This document shows positions 27,728-39,357 of a DNA stretch of 63,857 nucleotides, in pieces; the stretch's first letter is position 1; every line of letters begins with the position of its first letter. A program made the translations under genes and the position numbers. The notes under the pieces are model-generated. The model saw nothing but the letters and a program-made list of their open reading frames with translations. It was not told the origin of the DNA and ran no database searches. Origin of the DNA: Cyanobacteria bacterium M_surface_10_m2_179 (GTDB lineage: Bacteria > Cyanobacteriota > Cyanobacteriia > PCC-6307 > Cyanobiaceae); assembly GCA_016882545.1 (NCBI GenBank), contig VGPW01000003.1, forward strand, positions 1 to 63,857. Direction: 5' to 3'.

Positions 27728-28467
27728 AGTACGCGCCCACAACGCAGAACTCGCGTGTGGATCCCCTTCGCGTGGGCTCGGACGAGGATCCCAAAGCCGC
27801 GTCCATGGACAAGGCAATGGATCGCGAAGATCAGAACTTCGTGATGGAAGCGGCTTACCGCCAGATCTTCTTCCACGCCTTCAAGGTCGACCGCGACCGC
27901 ACCCTGGAGTCACAGCTGCGCAACGGTCAGATCACAGTGCGCGATTTCATTCGCTCCCTCTGCCTGTCGGACACCTTCAACCGCAGCTTCTACACCCTCA
28001 ACAGCAACTACAAGGTGGCTCGCCACCTGGTGGAAAAGCTGCTGGGCCGCAAGACCCATGGCAAGTCGGAGGAGATTGCCTGGTCTGCCGTGCTGATGAC
28101 CCGTGGGGTTAAGGGCATGGTTGACGACATCCTCGACAGCGAGGAGTACCTCAACGCCTTCGGTTACGACACCGTTCCTTACCACCGCAACCGGGTGGTG
28201 GGCAGCCGTGATCTGGGTGAAACCCCTTTCAACATCACCAGCCCCCGCTACGACGCCTACTACCGCGGCGTCCTGGGCTTCCCCCAGATTGTGTACACCG
28301 GCACGGCCCGCAAGCTGCCCGAGCGCTCCCTCCAGCGCCGCGGCGGCTTCCCGCAGGACTACATGCCCTGGGTACGCACACTGCCTGCTCTGCGTGGCGC
28401 CAGTGCCGCCGGCAGCGCCGATATCGATTACCTGGCCAAGGTGCCCTACCGCAGCATCGGCCGCTGA
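27709..28467 (+). CDS. cpcG: Phycobilisome rod-core linker polypeptide CpcG
   Basis: ALPLLKYAPTTQNSRV...AYRQIFFHAFKVDRDRTLESQLRNGQITVRDFIRSLCLSDTFNRSFY...YFHPxxVxR-like linker domain; GTG start. Confidence 0.97.
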   Translation: MALPLLKYAPTTQNSRVDPLRVGSDEDPKAASMDKAMDREDQNFVMEAAYRQIFFHAFKVDRDRTLESQLRNGQITVRDFIRSLCLSDTFNRSFYTLNSNYKVARHLVEKLLGRKTHGKSEEIAWSAVLMTRGVKGMVDDILDSEEYLNAFGYDTVPYHRNRVVGSRDLGETPFNITSPRYDAYYRGVLGFPQIVYTGTARKLPERSLQRRGGFPQDYMPWVRTLPALRGASAAGSADIDYLAKVPYRSIGR

Positions 28468-28495
28468 TCGCAGGGCCATCAAGCTCTTTGGATAG

Positions 28496-28519
28496 GCGGG
28501 GGGCAACCCCTGCTTTTTT
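28496..28519 (+). terminator. Intrinsic terminator downstream of cpcG
   Basis: GCGGGGG-GCAA-CCCCTGC followed by TTTTTT. Confidence 0.85.
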
Positions 28520-28632
28520 GTGCCCAGGCCACAGCCGCGAAGCCGGTCTTGGGATGCTGACTGCGGGATCAAAGACCGGGGCAGACCTGTGAAAGTTGGC
28601 CAGACTGATCCCAAACACAATCCGGAGGACCT

Positions 28633-29682
28633 GTGAGTCAGACCCTGTCATCGCTGGCCCGGATGACCTTGCGCCAATTGCGCCAGGTGGCGAGCGAGCT
28701 GGGTGTGACGCTCTACAGCCGCAAAACCAAAGACGAACTGGTGAGTGCGATCGGCGAGCGCCAGGCCGATCTCTCCAGCCTTGAGCAGGAACACGCCCCC
28801 TCGCGCAACACCGAAGACACCCGGGTGGTGTTTCTGCCGCGCGATCCCCAGTGGGCCTACGTGTTCTGGGAGATCAGCGAACAGGATCGTCAGCAGGCCT
28901 TCAAGGCCGGCGCCAGCCAGCTGTGCCTGCGCGTCGCCGACGTGACGGGGATGCAGAACGGCGGCAGCCACCCCCACACCCTGCAAGAGGTGCCGGTGGA
29001 TAGCCATGCAACGGAGTGGTATCTCCCCGTTCCCCTCAGCGATCGCGACTACCGCGTGGAACTCGGCTACCGCGTGGGCGGTGGTGGGGGCTGGATCTCT
29101 CTGGCCTTCTCCTCGGTGGCACGGGTGCCCGCCCTGCATCCGAGCGAGCAGATCCTCGATCAGTTCGTGCCCTTCTCGCTCGACACACCGCCCACCACGA
29201 TCACGCCGCAAACGCTGCCCAGCAGCGACAACGGCCTGCACGAGCGCCTCTATCAAACCGCCACGCTGGGGGCCCGCCGCCTCGGCCGCGGCTCCGAAAC
29301 GTTCCATGAGCTGGAGGAGGGCAGCGGCGCGGGGCTCAATGCCTCCGGTGCCGGCGTTTGGGCCAGCGGCCGCAGTGAATCGGGCTCGGGTGTGGTGGCA
29401 CCTCGCCAGCGCTCCTTCTGGCTGGTCGCCGATGCCGAGCTGATCGTCTACGGCGCCACCGACCCCTCAGCGCGGTTGAGCATCGGCGGTGAAGAGGTGC
29501 CCCTCTCCAGCGATGGCACCTTCCGGGTGCAGGTGCCCTTCCGCGATGGCCAGCAGGTGTATGCCATCGAGGCCGTGGCCGTCGATGGCGAACAGAAGCG
29601 CAACATCACGCTCGATTTCGAACGCAGCACCCCCGAAGACAACAGCAACCCCAGTGACCAGGCTGTAGCCGAATGGTTCTGA
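28633..29682 (+). CDS. DUF4912-like protein with N-terminal SAP/Rho-N-like helix pair
   Basis: MTLRQLRQVASELGVTLYSRKTKDELVSAI; RVVFLPRDPQWAYVFWEISEQDRQQAFKAGASQLCLRVADVTG; EWYLPVPLSDRDYRVELGY. Confidence 0.8.
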   Translation: MSQTLSSLARMTLRQLRQVASELGVTLYSRKTKDELVSAIGERQADLSSLEQEHAPSRNTEDTRVVFLPRDPQWAYVFWEISEQDRQQAFKAGASQLCLRVADVTGMQNGGSHPHTLQEVPVDSHATEWYLPVPLSDRDYRVELGYRVGGGGGWISLAFSSVARVPALHPSEQILDQFVPFSLDTPPTTITPQTLPSSDNGLHERLYQTATLGARRLGRGSETFHELEEGSGAGLNASGAGVWASGRSESGSGVVAPRQRSFWLVADAELIVYGATDPSARLSIGGEEVPLSSDGTFRVQVPFRDGQQVYAIEAVAVDGEQKRNITLDFERSTPEDNSNPSDQAVAEWF

Positions 29683-29692
29683 AGCCGCTGCG

Positions 29693-29866
29693 ATGAAAGC
29701 CCTGGTTGCCCTCACTCCGATCACCGGCGCGGTGGTGCTGCCGCTGCTGGTGTGTGTGTTGATGGCAAAGGTGGGCATCGGCGCCGGCGTGCTCGCCGCC
29801 GTGGTGATCAGCAGCCTGTGGTTTGTGGCGATGCTGCTCACCTCCGAACTGCCGGAACACGGCTGA
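29693..29866 (+). CDS. Small two-TM protein (57 aa)
   Basis: MKALVALTPITGAVVLPLLVCVLMAKVGIGAGVLAAVVISSLWFVAMLLTSELPEHG*. Confidence 0.6.
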   Translation: MKALVALTPITGAVVLPLLVCVLMAKVGIGAGVLAAVVISSLWFVAMLLTSELPEHG

Positions 29867-29912
29867 ACCAGCCCCCGGCGGGGAACGCTGAGCGGAGCGA
29901 GATCTGCTCCCC

Positions 29913-31379
29913 ATGGCCCAGCGCCGTGCACCGCTCAGCGGCCTGCCCCTGCTGCTCACGCTGGCCCTGCAGGGGTGTGGCGTCAGCCCTGGCCAACTGT
30001 TGGGGCGTGGCTCGGCGCCTCTGCCGCTGCCCCCCGGCATCACTGGGGCCTTCAACCACCGGGAGGGCAGTCACTACCGCAGCCCGATCAACCGCCAGAA
30101 CCGCGCCGGCGACAACCTCGAGGCTCTGCTGATCGAAGCCATCCAGCAGGCGAAGCGGGAAATCCTGGTGGCGGTGCAGGAGCTCTCCCTGCCTGAAATC
30201 GCCACGGCGCTGGCGGAACAGCACCGGCGTGGCGTGAAGGTGCAGGTGGTGCTGGAGAACAGCTACAGCACGCCCTGGAGCGAACAGCACGACGCTGGCC
30301 TGAGCCCGCATCTGCGCCAACGCCGCCAACAGCTGATGGCCCTGGCCGACCGCAATGGCGATGGCCAGCTGAGCCAGGAGGAACAGCAGCAAGGGGATGC
30401 GGTCGCGATCCTGCGACGCGCCGGCGTGCCACTGATCGACGACACCGCCGATGGCAGCAAGGGCAGCGGCCTGATGCATTCGAAGTATCTGGTGGTGGAT
30501 CGCAGCGTGGTGGTCACCGGCTCCGCCAACTTCACGGCCTCCTGCATCCACGGCGATCCCGGCGCCCCCCAGAGCCGCGGCAACGTGAACCATCTGCTGC
30601 GCTTCAACAGCGCCGCGCTGGCTGGCCTGTTCGCAGACGATTTCGAACGGATGTGGGGGGATGGCCCCGGTGGCGCCACCGACAGCCGCTTCGGCCTGGC
30701 CAAACAGTCCGGACCTGCCACCACGGTGCTGGTGGGGCCAACACGGGTGCAGGTGCTGTTCGCGCCCCAGTCGCCCAGCGATCCTGATCACGGTCTGGCG
30801 CTGATCGCCTCCACCCTGGCTGGAGCAAAGCAGCAGGTGGATCTGGCCTTGTTTGTGTTCTCAGCCCAGTCGATCACGGTCACACTCAAAGCGCTGCAAG
30901 ACCACGGCGTGCATCTACGGGTGCTGGGTGATCCTGGTTTCGCCAGCCGCTCCTTCTCGGAGCTGCTCGACCTCTGGGGCGTCTCCCTCGCCGATCGCCA
31001 CTGCAAGCTCGAAGCCCACAACCAACCCCTGCAGCAAGCCGCAGAAGGAATCGGCAGCCCCCGCCTGTCGCGCGGCGACAAATTGCACCACAAGTTCGCC
31101 GTGATCGACAACCGCACCGTGATCACAGGGAGCTTCAACTGGAGCCCCTCCGCTGCGCATAAGAACGATGAGGTGCTGCTGGTGATCGACTCACCCCTGC
31201 TGGCGGCGCACTTCAGCCGCGAGATGGATCGTCTCTGGAAGGGGGCGGAGCTGGGGATCACGGAACGGCTCAACCGCAAGCTGGCGGCGAATCGGAGACG
31301 ATGCGGGAGTGGGGTGGAGCGGATGGCACCCAAGCAGGAGTCATTTCGTGGTGGATCACCGTCAGCGCCCGTAGGGTGA
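29913..31379 (+). CDS. Phospholipase D-like lipoprotein with inserted EF-hand loop
   Basis: Lipobox LTLALQGCG; HSKYLVVDRSVVVTGSANF and HHKFAVIDNRTVITGSFNWS HKD motifs; DRNGDGQLSQEE at 30348..30383. Confidence 0.9.
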   Translation: MAQRRAPLSGLPLLLTLALQGCGVSPGQLLGRGSAPLPLPPGITGAFNHREGSHYRSPINRQNRAGDNLEALLIEAIQQAKREILVAVQELSLPEIATALAEQHRRGVKVQVVLENSYSTPWSEQHDAGLSPHLRQRRQQLMALADRNGDGQLSQEEQQQGDAVAILRRAGVPLIDDTADGSKGSGLMHSKYLVVDRSVVVTGSANFTASCIHGDPGAPQSRGNVNHLLRFNSAALAGLFADDFERMWGDGPGGATDSRFGLAKQSGPATTVLVGPTRVQVLFAPQSPSDPDHGLALIASTLAGAKQQVDLALFVFSAQSITVTLKALQDHGVHLRVLGDPGFASRSFSELLDLWGVSLADRHCKLEAHNQPLQQAAEGIGSPRLSRGDKLHHKFAVIDNRTVITGSFNWSPSAAHKNDEVLLVIDSPLLAAHFSREMDRLWKGAELGITERLNRKLAANRRRCGSGVERMAPKQESFRGGSPSAPVG

Positions 31380-31427
31380 GCGCCTGATTGCCCAGAACCA
31401 AAGCCAGCGTGGCTGCTTGAAGCTGCC

Positions 31428-31613
31428 TTGAACGTCAACCAGTCGCCCCTGTTGATCCTGCTGCCGTGGAGCGTGTTTGCGCTGGCAGCCGGCCTGAAGG
31501 CCTGGCAGCTCGGCCGCTGGCTGAGGAAGCCGCTGGCAGCCATGCCCAACAGCACCGAAGCCGTTCGGGCATCGCTCGAACGCCTCTGGCAGCGGCAAGG
31601 CAACGCATCATGA
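31428..31613 (+). CDS. Small membrane-anchored hypothetical protein
   Basis: TTG start; LNVNQSPLLILLPWSVFALAAGLKAWQLGRWLRKPLAAMPNSTEAVRASLERLWQRQGNAS; ATGA-type overlap with next gene. Confidence 0.55.
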   Translation: MNVNQSPLLILLPWSVFALAAGLKAWQLGRWLRKPLAAMPNSTEAVRASLERLWQRQGNAS

Positions 31614-33382
31614 GCGGTGCTCAACCAGCAACGGCGGCACTGGAGCAAGCCGCCCTGCAACAGATCCGCAACGGCGATCTTGCTGCTGCAACCGAGCTCT
31701 ACCAGCAAGCGATTCGGCAGGGCGGCGCCAGTGCAGCAGCTTGCAGCAATCTGGCGGCGCTGGAGCTCAAGGCGGGACGCGTCGACGAGGCCATTGCGCT
31801 GTTGCAACAGGCCCTGCAGCTCGCTCCCCACAACGCCGAAGCATGGCTCAACCTCGGCACGGCGCAGCATGCGCTGCAGCAGCTCGAACCGGCCATGGAG
31901 AGCTTCCGCCGCGCTGCCACGCTCAAGCCGGGGCTAACCAAAGCGCACGCCAACCTGGGCCATGCCTACCTGGCGGCGGATCAACCCCAGCACGCCCTGG
32001 AGTCTTACGACCTTGCTCTGCAGCAACAACCGCTCTATCCCGAGGTGCTGTCGGGGCGTGGCGTAGCCCTACGCCAACTGGGTCGATTGAACGAGTCGAT
32101 CGAGAGCCTGCAACAAGCCCTCATGCAGAGGGCCCAAGCGCCTGATCTACTCAACAATCTGGGCCTGAGCCTCCAAGCTGCCGGGCGAAGGAAAGAGGCA
32201 CTGGGCTGTTTTGAACAGGCGTTGGCGCTCAGCCCAGAGCAAGCAGAACTGCACTCGAATCTCGGCTTGCTCTGGATGGAGCAGGGACAGATTCAGCAGG
32301 CGGCCGAGTGCTTTCGACGGGCGCTGCAGCTCAACCCCCTCTACCCCGAAGCACATCGGCATCTCATCTACTGCGTGGATGGGCGCGTTGAGCACGAGCC
32401 GGAACAGCAGGCACTGGCAAGCCTCGAGGCGCTTGAGGATCACCCCAAGCGCTATCACCTGCACTTCACCATCGCCAAATACAAACTCGACCGGCAGGAC
32501 CCGGAGGCAGCAGCCTGGTTTTGCGAGGCCAATCGCATCCGCTGTGAACAACTAGCAGGCCGCTGGATGCTGCCTCAAGCCAACGACCTGCTGAATCTCA
32601 ACCGCAGCGTGTTGGAGCAGGGCAATGAATGCTCAGGGTCGGCCGATTACAACGCGGACGACGCTTCCGCAGATCCAACGCTGGTGTTCATCGTGGGCTT
32701 GCCGCGTTCAGGCTCCACCCTGGTGGAAACGATCCTCAGCCAGAACAGCACCCTGCTCGATCTCGGCGAGGTGAACCATCTGCACAGGGCCCTGCAACAC
32801 AGCCACGCGATTGCAGCGATTCGGACGCACTATCTCAAGTCCGCCTACTCCCACCCCAGCTATACGCCGGCCATCCAGGCCATCAGCGACAAGTTCCTCT
32901 ACAACTTCGCCTATTGCCAGATCCTGGCTACCGCGTTCCCAAGTTGCCGCATCCTGCATGTCTATCGCAACCCGATGGACAACATCTGGTCGACCTTCAC
33001 CAATCACTTCACGAGCAGCAACGAGTGGAGCTACAACCTCGAGCAATCGGTGGCCTTTTACCACCTCTATCGCGAGGTGATGGCAGCCCATGAACAAGCC
33101 ATGCCCGGCCGGTTGCAGCACATCAATTACGACCGTTTAACCCGCGCGCCAGAACGCGAGGTGCCCGCATTGATTGCGGCCTGTGGCTTCCCCTGGCACG
33201 ACGCCTACCTACATCCCGAGCAGAGCCAGCGGGTGATTCACACCGCCAGCGTTGTGCAGGCTCGAGCACCGATCAGCAGCCGATCCGTGGGCCGTTGGTT
33301 GCACTACCGCGAGCTGCTTGAGCCCTACGCCAAGCAACTGGAGGAGCTGGGGTACAGCACAGCCATCGAACCCGTTGCATGA
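31610..33382 (+). CDS. TPR-repeat protein fused to a sulfotransferase domain
   Basis: About 7 TPR units (AEAWLNLGTAQHALQQLEPAMESFRRAATLKPG...), then FIVGLPRSGSTLVETILSQN (5'-PSB loop) and CRILHVYRNPMDNIWS. Confidence 0.92.
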   Translation: MSGAQPATAALEQAALQQIRNGDLAAATELYQQAIRQGGASAAACSNLAALELKAGRVDEAIALLQQALQLAPHNAEAWLNLGTAQHALQQLEPAMESFRRAATLKPGLTKAHANLGHAYLAADQPQHALESYDLALQQQPLYPEVLSGRGVALRQLGRLNESIESLQQALMQRAQAPDLLNNLGLSLQAAGRRKEALGCFEQALALSPEQAELHSNLGLLWMEQGQIQQAAECFRRALQLNPLYPEAHRHLIYCVDGRVEHEPEQQALASLEALEDHPKRYHLHFTIAKYKLDRQDPEAAAWFCEANRIRCEQLAGRWMLPQANDLLNLNRSVLEQGNECSGSADYNADDASADPTLVFIVGLPRSGSTLVETILSQNSTLLDLGEVNHLHRALQHSHAIAAIRTHYLKSAYSHPSYTPAIQAISDKFLYNFAYCQILATAFPSCRILHVYRNPMDNIWSTFTNHFTSSNEWSYNLEQSVAFYHLYREVMAAHEQAMPGRLQHINYDRLTRAPEREVPALIAACGFPWHDAYLHPEQSQRVIHTASVVQARAPISSRSVGRWLHYRELLEPYAKQLEELGYSTAIEPVA

Positions 33383-33404
33383 TGAGCCGATCCAGGCAGT
33401 TGTG

Positions 33405-33839
33405 ATGCACACCCTTCGGGACCTGCGAACACCTCTGATCGCGGCCGCAACCGCGCTGGCGGCGCTCACAGCATCGGGCGCCAGCCAGGCTTCGCCCGAT
33501 GCGGCCTTCCCCAGCCAGGACACGCTGCGGGAGATGAAGTTGACCGCGTTGGCCTGCGCGCGGGAGAACACCGCCGAGAGCTGCACCAAAGCCAAACAGC
33601 TGGGTGATCCGCTGCTCGACCACCCACGACTGCCCACGAAGTGCAAAGACCTGATCTGGCAGCTGCTCAGCAAGGCCACCCCCGCTGCCACCAACAGCTA
33701 CAGCCGGCGGCAGGAGATCGCGGATCCGGCGGAACGGCTGCTGCTCGTCTGCCGCAGCAGCGAGAAACCGGAAGCATCGGCCACACCAGCCACCCCGCCC
33801 GGCCGAGGCGGCATCAATTTGGGTGGCCCACCCCGCTGA
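33405..33839 (+). CDS. Secreted hypothetical protein with paired cysteines
   Basis: Signal peptide ...ALAALTASGASQA; CARENTAESCTKAKQLGDPLLDHPRLPTKCKDLIWQLLSKA. Confidence 0.6.
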   Translation: MHTLRDLRTPLIAAATALAALTASGASQASPDAAFPSQDTLREMKLTALACARENTAESCTKAKQLGDPLLDHPRLPTKCKDLIWQLLSKATPAATNSYSRRQEIADPAERLLLVCRSSEKPEASATPATPPGRGGINLGGPPR

Positions 33840-35546
<1,707 letters not shown>

Positions 35547-35614
35547 TCCCACAACCAACACAACGGCAGGCAGAGATGCGCTGAGATTCAGCTTGTCTCT
35601 GCCTTGCAGGGGCC

Positions 35615-36043
35615 TCACGCACGCTGCAGCGAAGCCAGATAGCTGGCGTGAATGGGGCGCGTCCAATAAACGGCAAGCGGGATCGCCACCACCTCGTTGA
35701 TCAACATGGTGCGGATGTAATCCACCACCTCAGTTTGGCCCTGAGCCAGCAGCCACAGCTGCACCACGAAGATCTTCACCACGCCGACCCACAAGATCAC
35801 CCGCAGCCAATTCAGAGCACTGAACGACTTCCGCATCGCCACGCCAAACATCGCGATGATCACGGCGAGCGAGAGAACAATCCCTAGAGCGTGGGGCAGG
35901 ATTAGCTCATCGATGCCGCGGGCTGGATACACGCGAAGGCCAGCCATGAAGATGACCAGCAAAACCACCTGGTGGACGTAGACAGCACTGGAGAACAGGC
36001 CAAAACCCCTGGGCTTTGACTGACGACGATCGGATGTCATCAA
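35615..36043 (-). CDS. Multi-TM hypothetical membrane protein
   Basis: 142 aa, hydrophobic segments VHQVVLLVIFMAGL, LGIVLSLAVIIAMFGVAM, WLRVILWVGVVKIFVVQLWLL. Confidence 0.6.
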   Translation of the reverse strand: MMTSDRRQSKPRGFGLFSSAVYVHQVVLLVIFMAGLRVYPARGIDELILPHALGIVLSLAVIIAMFGVAMRKSFSALNWLRVILWVGVVKIFVVQLWLLAQGQTEVVDYIRTMLINEVVAIPLAVYWTRPIHASYLASLQRA

Positions 36044-39000
36044 GTGGGGCCGGCGAGGGTGGGCGCTGCAGGGCTGCTGGAATCGCCGCCACGGCCGCCA
36101 CCTTCACCAAACCACCGCTCCTCAAGGTTCTTGATCGCCACGTAGAACGGCGGAACCACACCCAGCGACAACACGGTGGCCACCAGCAGACCACCAAAGA
36201 TCACCGTACCGAGTGACTGCTGGCTATTAGCGCCAGCCGTGGTGGCAACAACCAGGGGCAAGAAGCCGGCCAAGGATGCGATGGCGGTCATCAGGATCGG
36301 ACGCATGCGCGATTCGGCTGCCGCAATCGCGGCTTCCGGAATGCTCATGCCAGCCTTCAGATGTTGCTCGGCCACCTCCACGATCAGGATGCCGTTCTTG
36401 GCCGCCAGGCCGATCAACGTCACCAGGCCCACCTGGGCATAGATGTTGAGGTCGATGGAGCGCACCGCCAAAAACACCAGGGCGCCGAGCATGGCCAGAG
36501 GCACGGTCATCAAGATGATCACCGGCGTCACATAGCTCTCGTATTGAGCCGAGAGCACCAGATACACGATCAGGATGCCCAAGGCGAACACCAACACACT
36601 GGCGCTGCCAGCGGAGAGCTGCAGGGCTGCAATGCCGGTGAAGGCAAAGCCGATGTTGTTGAAATCAAGTGTGTTGAAGATGTTCTGAATCGCCGTGAGC
36701 GCCTGACCTGAGCTCTTGCCAAGCGCCTCAGCCCCCTGCACCAGCACCGTGCGGTAGAGGTTGTAGTGGCTGATCACCGGCGGTGCGCTGGTGAGATCCG
36801 CCTCAGCAAACTCCGACACCTGCACCATCTTGCCGTCGCGGTTGCGAACGTAGTAGCTGAGAACGTCGTCGAGATTGCTGCGCTGATCCGGTTGCGATTG
36901 CACATAGATGTTGCGCACCTGACCGCTCTCGTAGGTGAGGCCTGAGTAGTTGCCACCGGCCAGCACCGCGATGGTTTGCATCGCCTGCTGAAAGTCAACG
37001 TTGAGGGCACCGAGGATGGAGCGATCAATCTTCAACCCGAATGCCGGGGCACTGGGCACAAACTGGCTGTAGAGCGTGGAAAACTCCCCAGACGCCTGAC
37101 CCGTGCTCACCAACTGCTGCGCCAGGTTGCTCAGCTCCGTGAATGTGTAGGCGCCGTTGCTGAGATCGTTGAACTGGAAGTAGAAGCCACCCTGGGCGGA
37201 GAAACCGGGGATGGCCGGAGGCTGTGCAGCAACGGCAAGGCCGGTGTCGAACTTGGAGAGTTTGGCGTTGAGGCGGGCCACGATGGCAGGAGCTTTGTTG
37301 TCGCTACCCGAGCGTTCCTCAAGGGGCTTAAAGCCATAGAAGAACAACCCCTGATCAGGACTGTTGCCGTTGAAGCCGGCACCACTGATCACACTGCCGG
37401 AAACAATGTCGTCTTCTTCGCTCAGCACCTTGGCGATCTGACCGGCCACCTGCTCGGTCTGCGAGAGCGAGGCACCGTTCTGCAGCTGGAAAATGCCCAG
37501 GCCGTAGCCTTGATCCTCTTCAGGAATGAAGGCGGAGGGCAGGGCATTGAAGGCAATGGCCGTTACCACGATGCCGCTGGCCAGGCCCATCAGGATCAGG
37601 CGGCGGCGATCGATTAGCAGCTTCAGCAGATTGGCGTAGGTGCGCTCCAAACGCTGGAAGAAGTTGTTGAACCCATCGAAGATCACCGCCAGCCGGCTGC
37701 CGGCAAAGCCAAACAGCAGCACACCGAAGACGTAGGCACCAAAGCCAAAGGAGGCTGCACTGAAACGTCCAAAGGCCAGGCCGATCACAATGCCGGCGAC
37801 GGTCCAGGTCCAACCCTTGGGCTTGGGCGGCTTCTCCGTTTTCAGAATCAGGCCCGCCATCATCGGGGAGAAGGTGAGAGCGTTGAAGGTGGAGATCGCA
37901 ATCGCAAACGCAATCGTGAGCGCGAACTGGCGATAGATGATGCCGATGCCGCCGGGATAGAACGCCACCGGCACAAACACAGCCATCAACACCAGTGAGG
38001 TGGCAATCAGGGCTCCGATCAATTCACCCATGCAAGCCAGCGCCGCCTGGCGCGGCCGCATACCGCTTTCCAGGTTTTTAGCAACGGCCTCAATCACCAC
38101 AATGGCGTCGTCCACCACAAGACCCGTGGCCAGCACCAGGCCCAGCAGGGTGAGCTGGTTGATGGAGAAGCCAAAGGCCTTGATGAACGCAAACGTGCCG
38201 ACCAGGGAGATCGGAATCGCCAGGCTGGGCACCACCGTGGCTCGCCAGTCCTGCAGGAACAGGAACAGGATCACCAGCACCAACACAATCGCCAGACCGA
38301 GGGCGTCGGTCACACCGTCGACAGCCGATTCAATAAACTGACCCACGTTGTAGATCTCGGTGATCGTGATCCCGGGCGGAACCTGAGTGCGGAACTGATC
38401 CATCAGTTGCACCACAGCCTCACTCACCTGCAGAGCATTGCTCTCGGGGGTCTGATACACACCCACCGTGATCGCCGCGTGATTGGCGATGTCCACACCG
38501 GCGGTGGCAAAGGTGTTGAAGCCGTAGGAGGCTTCGCCCACATCACTCAGCCGCAGCAGGTTGCCGGCGGGCGACTTGCCCACAATCAACTGGTTGAGCT
38601 GCTCAACGGACACGAGGTTGCCGTTGTCCTCCACCAGGATCGGATAGGTGAACATCTGGTTGCCACCAGCCGGCGGACCACCCACCAGACCGCCAATGGC
38701 CACCGAGTTCTGGCTCTTCACGGCAGACACCACCTGATCGGCGGTGAGTTGGTTCGCCGTGAGCTTGACGGGATCAACAAACAGCCAGAACGCCGGATTA
38801 CTGCCGCCAAACAGCGTGGCCTGCGCCACGCCTGGAATGCGCTCCAGTTGGTAGAAGAGCTGCTCGTAGATCAGACCGTTGATATAGGCACGATCAAACT
38901 GACCTTCCGTTGATCCCACCTGGTAGGCCAACAGAATCGAAGGCGTGGTTTGCAACACCGATACACCGGTGCTGCTCACCTGCGACGGCAACTGCGGCAT

Positions 39001-39348
39001 CGCCAGTGACACGCGGTTTTGCACGTTCACCTGGTCGATATTGATATCCGTGTCTTCATCAAAGAACACGTTCACCGTGCTGGAGCCGGTGTTGGTGCTC
39101 AGCGAGGAGATATACGCCGCACCCGGCACACCATTGATCTGCTGCTCCAGCACGTTGGTCACCGCCTGCTCGGTCACCAGCGAGTTGGCGCCGCCATAGG
39201 TGGCGGTGACCTGAATCTGAGGAGGGGCAATATTGGGGAGGTTTTCAATCGGCAGGGTGGGGATCGCAATCAAGCCCACCAACACAATCAGAATGCTGCA
39301 AACGGTTGTGAGAACCGGACGCTTGATGAAATTATCAGAAAGCGACAT
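36040..39348 (-). CDS. RND efflux transporter, HAE1/AcrB family
   Basis: MSLSDNFIKRPVLTTVCSILIVLVGLIAIPTLPIENLPNIAPPQIQVTATYGGANS; AVVPSLAIPISLVGTFAFI; 1102 aa. Confidence 0.97.
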   Translation of the reverse strand: MSLSDNFIKRPVLTTVCSILIVLVGLIAIPTLPIENLPNIAPPQIQVTATYGGANSLVTEQAVTNVLEQQINGVPGAAYISSLSTNTGSSTVNVFFDEDTDINIDQVNVQNRVSLAMPQLPSQVSSTGVSVLQTTPSILLAYQVGSTEGQFDRAYINGLIYEQLFYQLERIPGVAQATLFGGSNPAFWLFVDPVKLTANQLTADQVVSAVKSQNSVAIGGLVGGPPAGGNQMFTYPILVEDNGNLVSVEQLNQLIVGKSPAGNLLRLSDVGEASYGFNTFATAGVDIANHAAITVGVYQTPESNALQVSEAVVQLMDQFRTQVPPGITITEIYNVGQFIESAVDGVTDALGLAIVLVLVILFLFLQDWRATVVPSLAIPISLVGTFAFIKAFGFSINQLTLLGLVLATGLVVDDAIVVIEAVAKNLESGMRPRQAALACMGELIGALIATSLVLMAVFVPVAFYPGGIGIIYRQFALTIAFAIAISTFNALTFSPMMAGLILKTEKPPKPKGWTWTVAGIVIGLAFGRFSAASFGFGAYVFGVLLFGFAGSRLAVIFDGFNNFFQRLERTYANLLKLLIDRRRLILMGLASGIVVTAIAFNALPSAFIPEEDQGYGLGIFQLQNGASLSQTEQVAGQIAKVLSEEDDIVSGSVISGAGFNGNSPDQGLFFYGFKPLEERSGSDNKAPAIVARLNAKLSKFDTGLAVAAQPPAIPGFSAQGGFYFQFNDLSNGAYTFTELSNLAQQLVSTGQASGEFSTLYSQFVPSAPAFGLKIDRSILGALNVDFQQAMQTIAVLAGGNYSGLTYESGQVRNIYVQSQPDQRSNLDDVLSYYVRNRDGKMVQVSEFAEADLTSAPPVISHYNLYRTVLVQGAEALGKSSGQALTAIQNIFNTLDFNNIGFAFTGIAALQLSAGSASVLVFALGILIVYLVLSAQYESYVTPVIILMTVPLAMLGALVFLAVRSIDLNIYAQVGLVTLIGLAAKNGILIVEVAEQHLKAGMSIPEAAIAAAESRMRPILMTAIASLAGFLPLVVATTAGANSQQSLGTVIFGGLLVATVLSLGVVPPFYVAIKNLEERWFGEGGGRGGDSSSPAAPTLAGPT

Positions 39349-39357
39349 GTCAGATCC

